Shown: piece by piece, positions 32,397 to 39,346 of the stretch
Layout: each line of letters begins with the position of its first letter
Numbering within the stretch: the stretch's first letter is position 1
Source of the DNA: Prevotella sp. UBA6994
Lineage (GTDB): Bacteria; Bacteroidota; Bacteroidia; Bacteroidales; Bacteroidaceae
Length of the DNA stretch: 40,655 bases
Direction: 5' to 3'
Assembly (NCBI GenBank): GCA_002449845.1
Contig: DJXW01000040.1
Location: 1 to 40,655 of the forward strand
The notes under the pieces: model-generated
Seen by the model: the letters and a program-made list of their open reading frames with translations, nothing else
The model's database searches: none
What the model was told of the DNA's origin: nothing
Made by a program: the position numbers and the translations under genes

Positions 32397-34082
32397 ATGA
32401 AAACATATCAAACAATCCATTTAATTGCAAGGCATGTTTGTAAAGAGGTTTTTGCCATTTGTCTGTTCCTCTTAGGAGGCGTAGCCAACGCATGGGCATC
32501 TGAGAGCCGTGACACCATCAACGGATTGGTATATACCCTCGATGAGAATACGATGACGGCACAGCTCACAAGTGCTGCCGACAAGAACATTACGAATGCC
32601 AACATTGTAGAGAAGATTGTCAACGACAAGGGTACATTTCGCGTCACCGCCATCGGATATAGGGCTTTATTCCGTTTGGAGAATTTGGAGAGTGTCACAA
32701 TACCCCCTTCCGTCACGACAATAGGAGAATATGGGATATGCGGAAACCCATGTCTGACTACCCTTACCATTCCATCAAGTATAACAAAGATGGAAAGTGG
32801 CGCATTAAGCAGCAACACCGTCTTGGTCTCCGTGCGCCTATCCGAAAACCTGACAGAACTTCCTGATGGCTGCTTTGCATTTTGTTCCATGCTGAAATCA
32901 ATCAAAATTCCCCTCAAAGTAAGACGACTTGGCAGAGAATGCTTTACCGATTGTAAGAATCTAAAAACGGTAGAGGTACTTTCTGAGGATTTTTCAATTG
33001 ATGGACTTTGCTTCTTAAGGTGTCATTTAGAAACCTTCGTCAATCATTCAAAGACTCCACAACCTGCCATCTACACTGAGACGGCTCATTATGGGGATCC
33101 TCCACAGTTTACAAACCACGGTCAGAACTTATACGTACCGAAAGAGTCAGTCACGGCATATAAAAATGCGGAATTGTGGAAGGACTGGTGGGTGAACATC
33201 AAACCGTTAGAGGAATATGTGGAAGAGGAGGATGACAGTCCATGGTCATTGGAGAAGCAATCTGACGGCAGATATTACGTGGCAGGTATGTATTTCACGT
33301 TGGATACAGAGGAAATGACGGCATCGTTTGTAGGTGTTAACACTGGTTTTTACAGTTTAGGATTACCTGGCGAGGGGGATCCCTCTCAAATGGTGGGATA
33401 TGTCAATATCCCTGGATATGTCTATTACCAATCAAAAGAATATACTGTAACAAGCTTAGGTAAAAGTTGTCTATGCGGTTATATGTATTTAAATACGGTC
33501 AGGATTCCATCCACGGTACGGGATATAGGTGGTGGCTGTTTCGTCCAAAGCGGGCCTGCCAACCTCATCATACCCGAAGGTGTGACTGTTCTTGGTAAAG
33601 GGTGTTTTGCATCAAGTTTCATCAGTAAGATAGATGTTGCCTCATCCGTTGACACTATGGGTGATTATTGTTTTCAGGACTGTATGTTTTTGTCCAGTGT
33701 AATCCTCCGCTCTCCTAACCTCATGTCTATCAGTAAGGGATGTTTTGAGGAGAGTTACCGACTTTCAGAATTGGTCTGCTATGCCAATCAGGTTCCCACA
33801 TTGGAATATGATGGAGCCAACAGCCCATTCTATCACACGAATGCGGGTGAAGGTACGCTCTATGTACGAAAAGAATTGGTGGAGACTTTCAAGGCTACTC
33901 CTGGTTGGAACGAATGGGGAACTATTTTACCGATTTATGCATACGGAACGGTGGACGCGATTGGGAGAACCGCCATTGACGAGAAAGATGCTGCCATCTA
34001 CGACCTGCAAGGCAGGAGGGTAGAAACACCGCAGAAGAACAGGTTGTATATCAAGAACGGGAAGAAATTCGTTGGAAATTGA
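32397..34082 (+). CDS. secreted BspA-type leucine-rich-repeat protein
   Basis: The ~561-residue product has a signal-like N-terminus (about residues 10-35, EVFAICLFLLGGVANAWA) that is longer than usual. Two blocks of LRR_5/BspA repeats occur at about 60-260 (YRALFRLENLESVTIPPSV, CFAFCSMLKSIKIPLKV, CFTDCKNLKTVEVL) and 350-520 (GCFASSFISKIDVASSV, CFQDCMFLSSVILRSPN, CFEESYRLSELVCYANQ). The C-terminus IYDLQGRRVETPQKNRLYI then GKKFVGN is a Prevotella-type surface-protein tail. I chose ATG 32397 over the GTG one codon earlier. The gene has its own promoter with nonamer-like sites. Heptamer repeats run through its stop codon. BspA proteins bind host or matrix proteins or partner bacteria; the ligand is unknown. 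Confidence 0.85.
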   Translation: MKTYQTIHLIARHVCKEVFAICLFLLGGVANAWASESRDTINGLVYTLDENTMTAQLTSAADKNITNANIVEKIVNDKGTFRVTAIGYRALFRLENLESVTIPPSVTTIGEYGICGNPCLTTLTIPSSITKMESGALSSNTVLVSVRLSENLTELPDGCFAFCSMLKSIKIPLKVRRLGRECFTDCKNLKTVEVLSEDFSIDGLCFLRCHLETFVNHSKTPQPAIYTETAHYGDPPQFTNHGQNLYVPKESVTAYKNAELWKDWWVNIKPLEEYVEEEDDSPWSLEKQSDGRYYVAGMYFTLDTEEMTASFVGVNTGFYSLGLPGEGDPSQMVGYVNIPGYVYYQSKEYTVTSLGKSCLCGYMYLNTVRIPSTVRDIGGGCFVQSGPANLIIPEGVTVLGKGCFASSFISKIDVASSVDTMGDYCFQDCMFLSSVILRSPNLMSISKGCFEESYRLSELVCYANQVPTLEYDGANSPFYHTNAGEGTLYVRKELVETFKATPGWNEWGTILPIYAYGTVDAIGRTAIDEKDAAIYDLQGRRVETPQKNRLYIKNGKKFVGN

Positions 34083-34135
34083 AAATTGAAAATTGAAAAT
34101 TGACCTATGACCGTTGAGCATTGAACATTGAACAT
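34075..34135. repeat. heptamer microsatellites across the LRR stop codon
   Basis: GAAAATT is repeated three times at 34081-34101 with a partial copy just before, and the LRR stop codon (34080-34082) falls inside the tract. It is followed by CATTGAA repeats at 34119-34132. Because the unit is not a multiple of three, copy-number changes upstream of the stop would alter the C-terminal tail. Confidence 0.65.
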
Positions 34136-34137
34136 TT

Positions 34138-34173
34138 TCAAGGGGTGAGTAGTTTCTGCTATTCACCCCTTGA
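34138..34173 (+). terminator. strong hairpin after the LRR gene
   Basis: TCAAGGGGTGAGTAG (34138-34152) pairs with CTATTCACCCCTTGA (34159-34173), with one G-U pair and a 6-nt loop. No U-run follows, but it is the only strong structure after the LRR stop and is likely its 3' end. Confidence 0.6.
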
Positions 34174-34360
34174 TCCTCAAGGCATATTTCTTGCTTCTTA
34201 CTTTCATGCTTCTTAACCTCGAATGCATCCCCCTCGCCTCTCACTATTTAAAACACCCTCACCCCTCACTTCTAATCTCCTGCTTCTTGCTTTTAACTTT
34301 CTTGTTTCTCAATCTCCAAGACATATCTCTCACCTCTCACCCCTAAATAACCTCTTCTTC

Positions 34361-34391
34361 TTTGTAATATCCAAATAATTGCGTATCTTTG
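34361..34391 (+). promoter_or_regulatory. retained promoter, now upstream of the small low-GC gene
   Basis: TTTG-N19-TATCTTTG, the same -7 box as the regulator gene with a better -33 box. It lies 89 bp before the ATG at 34480 and is the only promoter seen for that gene. Confidence 0.6.
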
Positions 34392-34475
34392 CAACCATGA
34401 AATAACGCCAATAAAAAGATGATGGCACATTACCTCAAAGGACGCATTTTCCATGCCATAAAACTCAGCAACTAA
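34361..34475 (+). pseudogene. deletion remnant of a TPR-HTH regulator gene with intact promoter
   Basis: Bases 34371-34402 are identical to 25686-25717, covering the -7 box and first two codons of the regulator gene. Bases 34404-34457 then align with about 25898-25951 with roughly ten differences, so ~180 bp has been lost between. After the deletion the ATG at 34397 meets a TAA at its third codon. The other frame still reads NANKKMMAHYLKGRIFHAI before TAA at 34473-34475. The -33 box is a perfect TTTG (34361-34364), 19 bp before TATCTTTG (34384-34391). Paralogues of this regulator type are numerous in Prevotella, so the source may be another copy. Confidence 0.75.
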
Positions 34476-34479
34476 TTAT

Positions 34480-34839
34480 ATGATTTATTTTAAATTTAAT
34501 AATACTGCAAAAGGTTTATCAAGAAGTAATCATAGAAGGATATCATGGCAGTTCATGCACCGTTTTTTTGAATGGATTTTACCAAAAGCAAATCCTGATT
34601 TCGATGGTCTTTTTGATAAAGTTAAAACTTGGTATATTGAATATGATGAAATTACTCAATTTGCAATACGTGAAGTTGGGGTTGATGATAATAATAATGT
34701 GATTGTAAAAGCACCATGGAAAAATAATTTAGGCTTTTGGTTGGATGAAAGTTTAAAATATGAAGATTATATATTGTTTAATATCACACAAGTTACATCC
34801 GTCGAGTTTGAATCTTTATGGAAGGAAGAATTGATTTGA
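34480..34839 (+). CDS. small low-GC protein of unknown function, possible immunity protein
   Basis: The 119-residue cytoplasmic protein (no signal peptide or membrane helix) is rich in Trp, Phe, Tyr and acidic residues: FFEWILPKANPDFDGLFDKV, EYDEITQFAIREVGVD, VKAPWKNNLGFWLDESLKYE. Size, composition and very AT-rich codons resemble immunity proteins of polymorphic toxin systems and some small DUFs, but I recognise no family. It follows the regulator remnant and may use its promoter. The neighbouring small gene is Imm32-like, which supports an immunity reading. No toxin gene is present in the window. Confidence 0.55.
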   Translation: MIYFKFNNTAKGLSRSNHRRISWQFMHRFFEWILPKANPDFDGLFDKVKTWYIEYDEITQFAIREVGVDDNNNVIVKAPWKNNLGFWLDESLKYEDYILFNITQVTSVEFESLWKEELI

Positions 34840-34981
34840 TAGCTTATGCAAAAGATAATCTCCGTTTTGCTTTGTCATATTAATAGATAGTCATGGAAAA
34901 GATAACATTATATAATTTTTCCGAGAAGTATAATTTTAAGATATAACAATTTAATTATATATTTATCTATAAAAAAAGAAT

Positions 34982-35359
34982 ATGAGTAATAATGATAAAC
35001 CAATTAATAACAACATTGGTAATATGGATGTATTCAACAGTTGGGGAGTAAAGACAAAAGATGTTGTAGTAAGGATACCCTGTTATACAAGAGAATCTGG
35101 TGTTTGTTTCTTCTGGGAATCTGGTTATGCAATTAAAGTGGAGATATTGGGTGATGCTATAGGAATCACAGCTAACAGGGAAGGGTTGATTTCTTTGGCT
35201 TCTCATTGTTTGAATTTAGCGCAAGATGCTATTGCACCTTTTGGTTGTATGGAATTTGATGAATTCAATAGTCTTGAGGAAGGTTCTTTACCTTTAATTC
35301 TCCAACGTGATGACTCTCTTGGAAGTAATGACATAAATGAAAACGAGAGTATTGGATAA
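34982..35359 (+). CDS. Imm32-like small protein (putative orphan immunity protein)
   Basis: The 125-residue cytoplasmic protein contains VEILGDAIGITANREGLISL followed by a helix (ASHCLNLAQDAI), then CMEFDEFNSLEEGSLPLILQR. This order (strand, N-x-EGL-x-x-LA helix, x-FD-E-x-N-x-LEEGS-x-x-L-I) is what I associate with immunity-type Imm32 proteins. The first ~45 residues (VFNSWGVKTKDVVVRIP) are not part of that pattern. The gene is AT-rich compared with housekeeping neighbours. It is preceded by a 142-bp AT-rich spacer containing only a 17-codon open frame from ATG 34893 (MEKITLYNFSEKYNFKI). With no toxin nearby it would be an orphan immunity gene, as found in arrays protecting against neighbours' toxins. 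Confidence 0.55.
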   Translation: MSNNDKPINNNIGNMDVFNSWGVKTKDVVVRIPCYTRESGVCFFWESGYAIKVEILGDAIGITANREGLISLASHCLNLAQDAIAPFGCMEFDEFNSLEEGSLPLILQRDDSLGSNDINENESIG

Positions 35360-35579
35360 AGTCTCAACAGAGTGCTCTCGGATATCAAGAATTAGACCAG
35401 ATTTCGTGGATTAAAATTCAAAGACAATTTATGAGCTGAAGCTTTTCTATCCTCGTGGAATTTAAACGGGGATGAAACAACTTGCTAAAATAAAGAAGTA
35501 TATGAATCATACAATGATTTTCTTTCGCATTTACTGATGGTTTCTTTTGGAGCGACAAAGATTATTCATTTTTTTTCAT

Positions 35580-35587
35580 TACCTTTG
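35580..35587 (+). promoter_or_regulatory. -7 promoter element of the patatin-like gene
   Basis: TACCTTTG matches TAnnTTTG, 18 bp before the ATG at 35606. It lies inside an upstream in-frame extension beginning at 35537, which supports the later start. Confidence 0.55.
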
Positions 35588-35605
35588 CCGCATAAAAACC
35601 ATGAT

Positions 35606-36478
35606 ATGTATATAGACAGGAAAACAGGACTTGTATTGGAAGGCGGCGGAATGAGAGGCGTTTTCACGAGTGGCGTATTGGATGCCTTCATGAAATACGA
35701 CTTATACTTCAACTACGTAGTGGCGGTATCAGCTGGGGCTTGCAACGGAATGTCGTATATCAGCAGACAGCCTCGACGTGCCAGATTGTCGAACATCGAC
35801 ATGCTGGCCAAATATGACTATATCAGTCTGAAAAGTCTGTTGAGACAAGGGAGCATCTTTGACCCAGACATTATCTACGACCGTCTGCCCAATGAACTGA
35901 TTCCCTTTGACTGGAAAACATATTTCAAATACAGCAGCACGTTTGAGATGGTGACAACCAACTGCCAGACAGGAACAGCAGAATACTTGTCTGACGACCA
36001 TGACAAAGATAGAAGCCTGAGCATTGTGCGGGCTTCCAGTAGTCTGCCCTACGTGAGCAAGATTGTGGAAGTAGATGGAGTGCCGATGTTGGATGGTGGA
36101 ATCATAGACAGCATTCCCGTGATGAGAGCCAAGGAAAAGGGATTTGAGAAAAACGTGGTGGTGCTAACGCGTAACAAAGGCTACAGAAGTACGGAAAAAG
36201 ACCGCAAGATTCCCGCCTTTGTCTATAAGAACTATCCACGGCTGAGAGTGGTGTTGAGCAAGCGGGTAAAAGCATACAACGACCAGTTGGACATGATTGA
36301 CGAGTTGGAGGCAAAAGGAGATATTATTTGCATACGCCCAGAAAAGCCATTGGAAGTGGGGAGAATAGAAAAAGACGTTCAAAAACTTGAACGTCTTTAT
36401 GAGGAAGGGTTTAACTTGGGAGAACGCTTTTGCAAAACACTTAACAACTTTATGCCTCAGAAGCAAGCTGATATTTAG
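35606..36478 (+). CDS. patatin-like phospholipase family protein
   Basis: The ~290-residue cytoplasmic protein has the patatin Ser-Asp dyad. The glycine-rich oxyanion loop is LVLEGGGMRGVFTSGVLDAF (about 9-28). The nucleophile Ser42 is in VAVSAGACNG, where the usual first Gly of GxSxG is Ala. Asp163 is in MLDGGIIDSIP. The layout resembles E. coli YjjU-type proteins. These enzymes hydrolyse acyl chains from lipids; the substrate is not known. The upstream in-frame ATG (35537) would translate through the promoter and adds a non-family N-terminus, so 35606 is used. Its 3' end overlaps the convergent DUF805 gene by 29 bp and contains that gene's terminator hairpin. Confidence 0.85.
   Translation: MYIDRKTGLVLEGGGMRGVFTSGVLDAFMKYDLYFNYVVAVSAGACNGMSYISRQPRRARLSNIDMLAKYDYISLKSLLRQGSIFDPDIIYDRLPNELIPFDWKTYFKYSSTFEMVTTNCQTGTAEYLSDDHDKDRSLSIVRASSSLPYVSKIVEVDGVPMLDGGIIDSIPVMRAKEKGFEKNVVVLTRNKGYRSTEKDRKIPAFVYKNYPRLRVVLSKRVKAYNDQLDMIDELEAKGDIICIRPEKPLEVGRIEKDVQKLERLYEEGFNLGERFCKTLNNFMPQKQADI
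36371..36398 (-). terminator. intrinsic terminator of trmD-DUF805 lying inside the patatin-like gene
   Basis: AAAGACGTTCAA (36371-36382) pairs perfectly with TTGAACGTCTTT (36387-36398) around a 4-nt loop. Read on the - strand, the stem is followed by extra Ts (CTTTTTCTATTC), as in an intrinsic terminator, about 50 bp after the DUF805 stop. On the + strand the same bases encode KDVQKLERLYE in the patatin-like protein. Confidence 0.65.
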
Positions 36479-36977
36479 GTGATTCTCCGTATTTGTTGGG
36501 ATTGGGTTTTCCATCCATGAGGCACATCACTACAATCACGATGTTAAAGACTGTATCGAGCAAAGACAAGTACATGATATACGGATCGTTTACCAATGAC
36601 TTGACAATTGACTCGGGATTGACGTTGACACTTGACAACTCAAACATAAAATCAGAATTGACAAGGTAGGCATTGCAAACAATGGAAACGATAAAAGCTA
36701 ATATGACCCACCACTTGCTGTGACCATTGTCTTGCAACCGTCTGATGGTAACGCCCATTGCGAAAATCCATAAAGAAGAGTTGATAATTGCGGCGGTTAC
36801 ACTCGGCAGGAAATACGAAAGGAATAATCCTAACACATAACAAACAAGATAAAACACAAACATAAACCACCAAAATTCTGACCGACGACTTCTGCCCTTG
36901 AAATCAAACAATCGGCTACATGCCAACTGAACGGCCTCCTTGATTCCCAATTGTGGGGTTGCTACATATTTTTCCAT
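36450..36977 (-). CDS. DUF805 inner-membrane protein
   Basis: The 175-residue product has the DUF805 signature FKGRSRRSEFWWFMFVFYLVC near residue 27, followed by helices at about 40-62, 66-80 and 90-110 (IFAMGVTIRRLQDNGHSKWW between them, also typical). A ~40-residue insertion (about 110-140: NSDFMFELSSVNVNPESIVK) precedes a last helix (LLDTVFNIVIVVMCLMDG). The C-terminal PNPNKYGESPK is a usual DUF805 ending. Function of the family is unknown. It starts 38 bp after trmD on the same strand, so it is probably co-transcribed. It overlaps the convergent patatin-like gene at its 3' end. Confidence 0.85.
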   Translation of the reverse strand: MEKYVATPQLGIKEAVQLACSRLFDFKGRSRRSEFWWFMFVFYLVCYVLGLFLSYFLPSVTAAIINSSLWIFAMGVTIRRLQDNGHSKWWVILAFIVSIVCNAYLVNSDFMFELSSVNVNPESIVKSLVNDPYIMYLSLLDTVFNIVIVVMCLMDGKPNPNKYGESPKYQLASEA

Positions 36978-37015
36978 ATACTAACAATAATTGAAGATTA
37001 ATATCATAGGGAAAT

Positions 37016-37693
37016 TTACTTTTCCAATAAATCAGGACGAAGGCGCTTGGTACGTTCCATTGCTTGGCTAAACTCCCACTGCTTAATCTTTGCCTCGTTA
37101 CCACTCAACAAGACATCGGGAACCTTCCAACCTTTGTAATCAGCAGGGCGTGTGTAAATGGGAGCAGACAACATATCGTCTTGGAAACAATCAGAAAGTG
37201 CACTTTGCTCATCTCCAATCACGCCCGGAACAACACGAACGATAGCGTCTGCCATTACCGCAGCCGCCAACTCGCCACCTGTAAGCACATAATCACCAAT
37301 GGAGATCTCGCGAGTGATTAAATGTTCGCGAATGCGATGGTCGATACCTTTGTAATGACCACAAAGAATGATTAGATTATTTTTCAGGGATAATTCGTTG
37401 GCTACATGCTGTGTAAACTGCTCACCATCAGGCGAGGTGAAAATCACCTCATCATAAGAGCGCTGTTCCTTTAACGAACTGATACATCTGTCAATCGGTT
37501 CACACTGCATGACCATGCCAGGAAACCCACCGTAAGGATAATCATCCACACGTCTCCACTTATCTAAGGTGTAATCTCGAAGATTATGCAAATGAATCTC
37601 GGCAAGTTCCTTTTTCTGAGCACGAGCTAATATAGACTCTTGCACAAAACCCTCGATCATTTCTGGCAATACCGTAATAATGTCTATTCGCAT
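37016..37693 (-). CDS. trmD: tRNA (guanine-N1)-methyltransferase
   Basis: TrmD methylates G37 of tRNAs using SAM and prevents +1 frameshifting. The 225-residue product starts at MRIDIITVLPEM, the conserved N-terminus; an ATG directly before it and one 31 codons upstream (37786, inside the terminator hairpin) are not supported. Visible motifs are DDYPYGGFPGMVMQCEPI (about 50-67), IILCGHYKGIDHRI and SIGDYVLTGGELAAAVMADA, which form the trefoil-knot SAM site, and the C-terminal PDVLLSGNEAKIKQWEFSQA. It lies after rplQ on the same strand but beyond a strong terminator, and before a DUF805 gene. Nothing looks abnormal. Confidence 0.95.
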   Translation of the reverse strand: MRIDIITVLPEMIEGFVQESILARAQKKELAEIHLHNLRDYTLDKWRRVDDYPYGGFPGMVMQCEPIDRCISSLKEQRSYDEVIFTSPDGEQFTQHVANELSLKNNLIILCGHYKGIDHRIREHLITREISIGDYVLTGGELAAAVMADAIVRVVPGVIGDEQSALSDCFQDDMLSAPIYTRPADYKGWKVPDVLLSGNEAKIKQWEFSQAMERTKRLRPDLLEK

Positions 37694-37705
37694 CATAATG
37701 ATATT

Positions 37706-37768
37706 AAAAAAAGTAACAACTTTCCAAAATAGTCTTCTAAGAAAAGAAGTATTTAGAAAAGTTGTTAC
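37706..37768 (-). terminator. intrinsic terminator of the alpha ribosomal operon
   Basis: GTAACAACTTT (37713-37723) pairs perfectly with AAAGTTGTTAC (37758-37768), and an inner stem AAATA(GT)CTTCT/AGAAGTATTT adds to it. On the - strand the stem is followed directly by seven Ts (37712-37706). It lies 55 bp after rplQ and ends ~13 bp before the trmD start, so trmD needs partial readthrough or a promoter hidden in this segment. Confidence 0.75.
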
Positions 37769-37822
37769 AAGATGGATTATATTCACGAAGGTCCAATGAC
37801 CAACGTTACAGTCGCAAATGAA

Positions 37823-38305
37823 TTATTCAGCCTTTTCTTCAGTTGCAGGAGCCTCTGTCTCAGCTACGGGAGCTTCAGCCTTAGGAGCTGAAGACTTGCG
37901 GCTACGACGAGTCTTCTTGGCAGCCTTAGATGCCTTAGCCATGTTCTCATCGAAGTCAACAAGTTCGATGAAAGCAATTTCAGCGGCGTCACCCTGACGT
38001 GTACCAAGCTTGATGATACGAGTATATCCACCTGGACGGTCACCCACCTTAGGAGCAACAACTCCGTACAATTCCTTGATAGCTTCCTTGTTTTGCAAAT
38101 GACCGAAAACTACACGGCGAGAGTGAGTGGTATCATCCTTAGAGCGCGTAATGAGTGGCTCTACAAACATTTTCAAGGCCTTGGCCTTAGCGAGAGTCGT
38201 AGTGATTCTTTTGTGCATAATCAGCGAGATAGCCATGTTAGCCAACATTGCCCTGCGATGATCTGCAGTACGACTCAGATGGTTGAATTTCTTATTGTGT
38301 CTCAT
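37823..38305 (-). CDS. rplQ: 50S ribosomal protein L17
   Basis: The 160-residue product begins MRHNKKFNHLSRTADHRRAM, the L17 signature, with ITTTLAKAKALKMFVEPLIT and GGYTRIIKLGTRQGDAAEIA. After about residue 118 it has a ~42-residue Lys-then-Ala/Glu-rich tail (KKTRRSRKSSAPKAEAPV...) that bacterial L17 of ~120 residues lacks but Bacteroidetes L17 commonly has. It is the last gene of the rpsM-rpsK-rpsD-rpoA-rplQ order, 35 bp after rpoA, and is followed by a strong intrinsic terminator. Confidence 0.96.
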   Translation of the reverse strand: MRHNKKFNHLSRTADHRRAMLANMAISLIMHKRITTTLAKAKALKMFVEPLITRSKDDTTHSRRVVFGHLQNKEAIKELYGVVAPKVGDRPGGYTRIIKLGTRQGDAAEIAFIELVDFDENMAKASKAAKKTRRSRKSSAPKAEAPVAETEAPATEEKAE

Positions 38306-38340
38306 TTTTTGTTTTTACTTTTTGCGACAAGAGATAGTCT

Positions 38341-39333
38341 TTACTCCTTGTCGAGTTTATACTTTGAAATATCAGTTCCAAACGACAGATTCAGACTCTC
38401 GAGCAAATCATCAAGCTCTGAAAGCGATTTCTTTCCAAAATTGCGGAACTTCAAGAGGTCGGTCTTGTTGTATTGAACCAAGTCGCCGAGTGTTTCCACA
38501 TCAGCAGCCTTGAGGCAGTTGAGGGCACGAACACTGAGGTTCATATCCACGAGCTTGGTCTTCAACAACTGACGCATGTGCAATACCTCCTCATCAAACT
38601 CTTGGTTGGTATCCTGATCGGGATTCTCTAATGTAATCTTCTCGTCAGAGAACAACATGAAGTGATAGATAAGAATCTTTGCAGCCTCTTTCAGTGCATC
38701 CTTTGGGTGGATGGAACCATCCGTAGTAACTTCGATGACGAGTTTATCATAGTCGGTTTTTTGTTCAACACGATAAGGCTCGACACTATATTTTACGTTA
38801 CGGATAGGGGTGTAGATAGAATCGATTGGAATTACGTTGACATCTGTGCAGAATGTGCGATTTTCATCGGAGAGGACATATCCCCTGCCTTTGTTAATCG
38901 AAAGATCAATCTGCATGGAAGCTTTTGCATCTAAATGACAAATCACCAATTCGGGGTTTAACACTTCAAATCCAGTCAGATACTTACCGATATCACCAGC
39001 CTTGAACTCAGTGGAGTTCTCAACGATGATACTAACTTTCTCATTCTCGAATTCTTCTACTACTTGCTTGAATCGAACTTGTTTGAGATTCAAAATAATG
39101 TTGGTAACATCCTCTTTTACCCCAGGTACAGAGGAGAACTCGTGCTCTACACCGGCAATTTTTACCGTGTTGATAGCATAGCCCTCAAGAGATGAAAGAA
39201 GAATACGGCGAAGAGCATTACCAATGGTAATACCAAAGCCAGGCTCCAACGGACGAAATTCGAACTTACCGAACTTGTCGTTAGCTTCCAACATTACAAC
39301 TTTATCAGGTTTTTGAAATGCTAATATCGCCAT
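38341..39333 (-). CDS. rpoA: DNA-directed RNA polymerase alpha subunit
   Basis: The 330-residue product is full length. The N-terminal dimerisation domain contains RPLEPGFGITIGNALRRILL (about 27-46), with SLEGYAINTVKIAGVEHEFS after it. The C-terminal domain (about 255-325) has MNLSVRALNCLKAADVETLG and LLKFRNFGKKSLSELDDLLE, which bind UP-element DNA and activators. It is 13 bp after rpsD and 35 bp before rplQ in the standard alpha operon. No unusual features. Confidence 0.97.
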   Translation of the reverse strand: MAILAFQKPDKVVMLEANDKFGKFEFRPLEPGFGITIGNALRRILLSSLEGYAINTVKIAGVEHEFSSVPGVKEDVTNIILNLKQVRFKQVVEEFENEKVSIIVENSTEFKAGDIGKYLTGFEVLNPELVICHLDAKASMQIDLSINKGRGYVLSDENRTFCTDVNVIPIDSIYTPIRNVKYSVEPYRVEQKTDYDKLVIEVTTDGSIHPKDALKEAAKILIYHFMLFSDEKITLENPDQDTNQEFDEEVLHMRQLLKTKLVDMNLSVRALNCLKAADVETLGDLVQYNKTDLLKFRNFGKKSLSELDDLLESLNLSFGTDISKYKLDKE

Positions 39334-39346
39334 GAATTATGATTTA

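Larger units (their letters stand above)
34083..34479. other. 397-bp accessory spacer after the LRR gene
   Basis: It contains the heptamer repeats, a 15-bp hairpin (34138-34173), a pyrimidine-rich stretch of CTCACC/CTTGCTTC-type repeats (34175-34350) and the regulator-gene remnant with its promoter (34361-34475). No intact gene is seen. Confidence 0.6.
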
